A stretch of 22,278 nt of DNA from Chitinophagaceae bacterium UBA3430 (GTDB taxonomy: Bacteria; Bacteroidota; Bacteroidia; Chitinophagales; Chitinophagaceae), in the NCBI GenBank assembly GCA_002378975.1, contig DFST01000091.1:8485-30762 (forward strand), in the 5' to 3' direction. The notes under the pieces were generated by a model. That model was not told where the DNA came from. It saw nothing but the letters and a program-made list of their open reading frames with translations, and did no database searches. The stretch's first letter is position 1, and the number at the start of each line of letters is the position of its first letter. The translations under genes were made by a program, and so were the position numbers. Positions 21,017 through 22,278 of the stretch are shown piece by piece.

Positions 21017-22278
21017 ATGCTGAAGAACGTCCTCTCCTTGTTGCTCCTCCTGATCGGCCTCACCACCTGGGCGCAGCCCCCCACTGATAAAGCGGCCCTG
21101 GAACAGGAACGCAAAGAGATCCAACGGGAACTGAATGAGATCCAGCAGCTTTTCGACCAGGTCAAATCGCAGAAAAAACAGACACTGGGTCAATTGAATT
21201 TGTTGAATCGAAAAATCCAATTGCAGGAAAAATACTTGAACTCCATCAATCGGGAGATCCATAGCATCGAAGACAATATCTACCTCAGTGAGCTGGAGAT
21301 CTATCGACTCAATAAGCAACTCGACACGCTCAAGGTTCAATACGCCCGTAGCGTGGTCTACGCCTATCGTTATCGCAGCAATTACGATAACATCAATTTC
21401 ATTTTCTCGGCCAGCAATTTCAACGATGCCCTCAAGCGGATGGATTACCTGCGTAGCTATCGTGCCTACCGTGAAAAGCAAGTCGCCAACATTGAAGATC
21501 ATCAGCAGTTGATCGCGGCACGGCAGAAAGAGCAAAAGGTCCGCAAGGAAGAGAAAAGTCAGGTACTGGTCGTGCAAGCGAAAAAAGTGGATGAACTTGG
21601 CCAAGAGCGCAAGCAGAAGGATGCGGTCATGACTCAGCTCAAATCGAAGGAGCGCGAATTGCAAAAACAAATCGCCGCCAAAAAGAAACGCGATAAGGAA
21701 CTATTGACGTCCATCAATGCCATTGTCAAGCGTGAGATCGAAATTGCGCGTAGAAAAGCAGAAGGCGATGCGGGGAAAACGGGTGGTACCAAACCCAAAG
21801 GAACCGGTCCTGCCGATGTAGGAACCACCGGCGGTGGCACCACCAGACGAAATGACCCGAGCAAGAAACCGGACTACCTCGATCTCACGGCCCGCGACAT
21901 GGAGCTGAACAGCAGTTTCCAAAATAACCGAGGCCGACTTCCCTGGCCGGTCGACAATGGCGTTGTAAGTTCTCATTACGGGCTGAATAAAATCGAGAAT
22001 ACACTCCTCACTTTCGATAATCCCGGAATCTCCATCTCCACGCCCAATGCCGGCATGCCCGTGAAAGCAATCTTCGAAGGGGATGTAATCGGGGTATTCA
22101 ATCTAGGCGATGGCATGGCCGTAACTGTTCGACATGGTAAGTACTTTACCACTTACAGCAACCTGACCAGTGTTTCGGTCAGCAAGGGAAGCGCCCTCAA
22201 GACCGGACAAATCATTGGGAAAACTGGAAGAAGCGAAGAAGGAGATGGTGGTCAAATCGACCTCATCCTCATGATCGA
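21017..22278 (+). CDS. EnvC-like murein hydrolase activator (3' end off window)
   Basis: The first 420 codons of a protein with a signal peptide (cleavage after T-T-W-A-Q region, near residue 19), a long charged coiled coil (about 24-125 and 150-250), a glycine/threonine-rich linker (about 253-280) and a C-terminal LytM/M23-type domain from about residue 310. The LytM zinc site is degenerate: S-S-H-Y-G-L-N is present but the expected downstream Asp is not seen, and the closing H-x-H position reads Q-I-D-L-I-L. Such proteins, like E. coli EnvC, activate cell-wall amidases rather than cut peptidoglycan themselves. The last residues are cut off at the right edge. The start at 21017 opens directly on the signal peptide. 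Confidence 0.9.
   Translation, partial: MLKNVLSLLLLLIGLTTWAQPPTDKAALEQERKEIQRELNEIQQLFDQVKSQKKQTLGQLNLLNRKIQLQEKYLNSINREIHSIEDNIYLSELEIYRLNKQLDTLKVQYARSVVYAYRYRSNYDNINFIFSASNFNDALKRMDYLRSYRAYREKQVANIEDHQQLIAARQKEQKVRKEEKSQVLVVQAKKVDELGQERKQKDAVMTQLKSKERELQKQIAAKKKRDKELLTSINAIVKREIEIARRKAEGDAGKTGGTKPKGTGPADVGTTGGGTTRRNDPSKKPDYLDLTARDMELNSSFQNNRGRLPWPVDNGVVSSHYGLNKIENTLLTFDNPGISISTPNAGMPVKAIFEGDVIGVFNLGDGMAVTVRHGKYFTTYSNLTSVSVSKGSALKTGQIIGKTGRSEEGDGGQIDLILMI

Overview
This window looks like a chromosomal segment of a Bacteroidota bacterium, most likely of the Chitinophagia/Chitinophagaceae type. The reasons are a type IX secretion/gliding block (gldJ, porU, porV), Bacteroidota-style -7 promoter elements (TAnnTTTG), few Shine-Dalgarno sequences, Bacteroidota lipoprotein signals and family-restricted proteins (DUF6132, DUF983, DUF4292).

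Left half (about 1-11,250, all genes on the minus strand): an accessory sulfur locus. Read 5'->3' on the minus strand it holds a Crp-type regulator (downstream of murF), a TauE/SafE-type exporter, a metallo-beta-lactamase/double-rhodanese fusion (persulfide dioxygenase-like), a cytoplasmic rhodanese, a rhodanese lipoprotein, an OprD-like porin, a Tat-exported SoxB-like metallophosphoesterase, a TsdA-type dihaem thiosulfate dehydrogenase, a two-gene YeeE/YedE thiosulfate/sulfur importer, and DUF6132, thioredoxin and DUF983 proteins. An uncharacterised membrane protein runs off the left edge. Five palindromes of the form GTGAC-N4-GTCAC (one with a single mismatch) sit in the five intergenic gaps before five transcription units of this locus. 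In three or four of them a -7-like element follows at the same distance. The regulator's recognition helix has the R-E-x-x-x-R pattern that in E. coli CRP reads GTGA. Together these suggest a compact thiosulfate/sulfane-sulfur regulon controlled by a locally encoded Crp-like protein. No SoxXA, SoxYZ or SoxCD is present in the window.

Middle (11,250-19,100): murF, then the conserved T9SS/gliding block. gldJ is on the minus strand, ending in a terminator before murF. porU (the T9SS sortase) and porV (the outer-membrane shuttle partner) are on the plus strand. A heptanucleotide repeat tract lies inside porU, and related heptamer tracts occur between genes near the left edge.

Right (19,160-22,278, plus strand): ispF, dut, a DUF4292 lipoprotein and the 5' part of an EnvC-like murein hydrolase activator that runs off the right edge. 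Three genes (murF, ispF, dut) carry a TAnnTTTG-like box exactly four bases before the ATG, which suggests leaderless or nearly leaderless transcripts. No tRNA, rRNA, CRISPR array or insertion sequence was recognised, and no gap longer than 300 bases lacks a gene.
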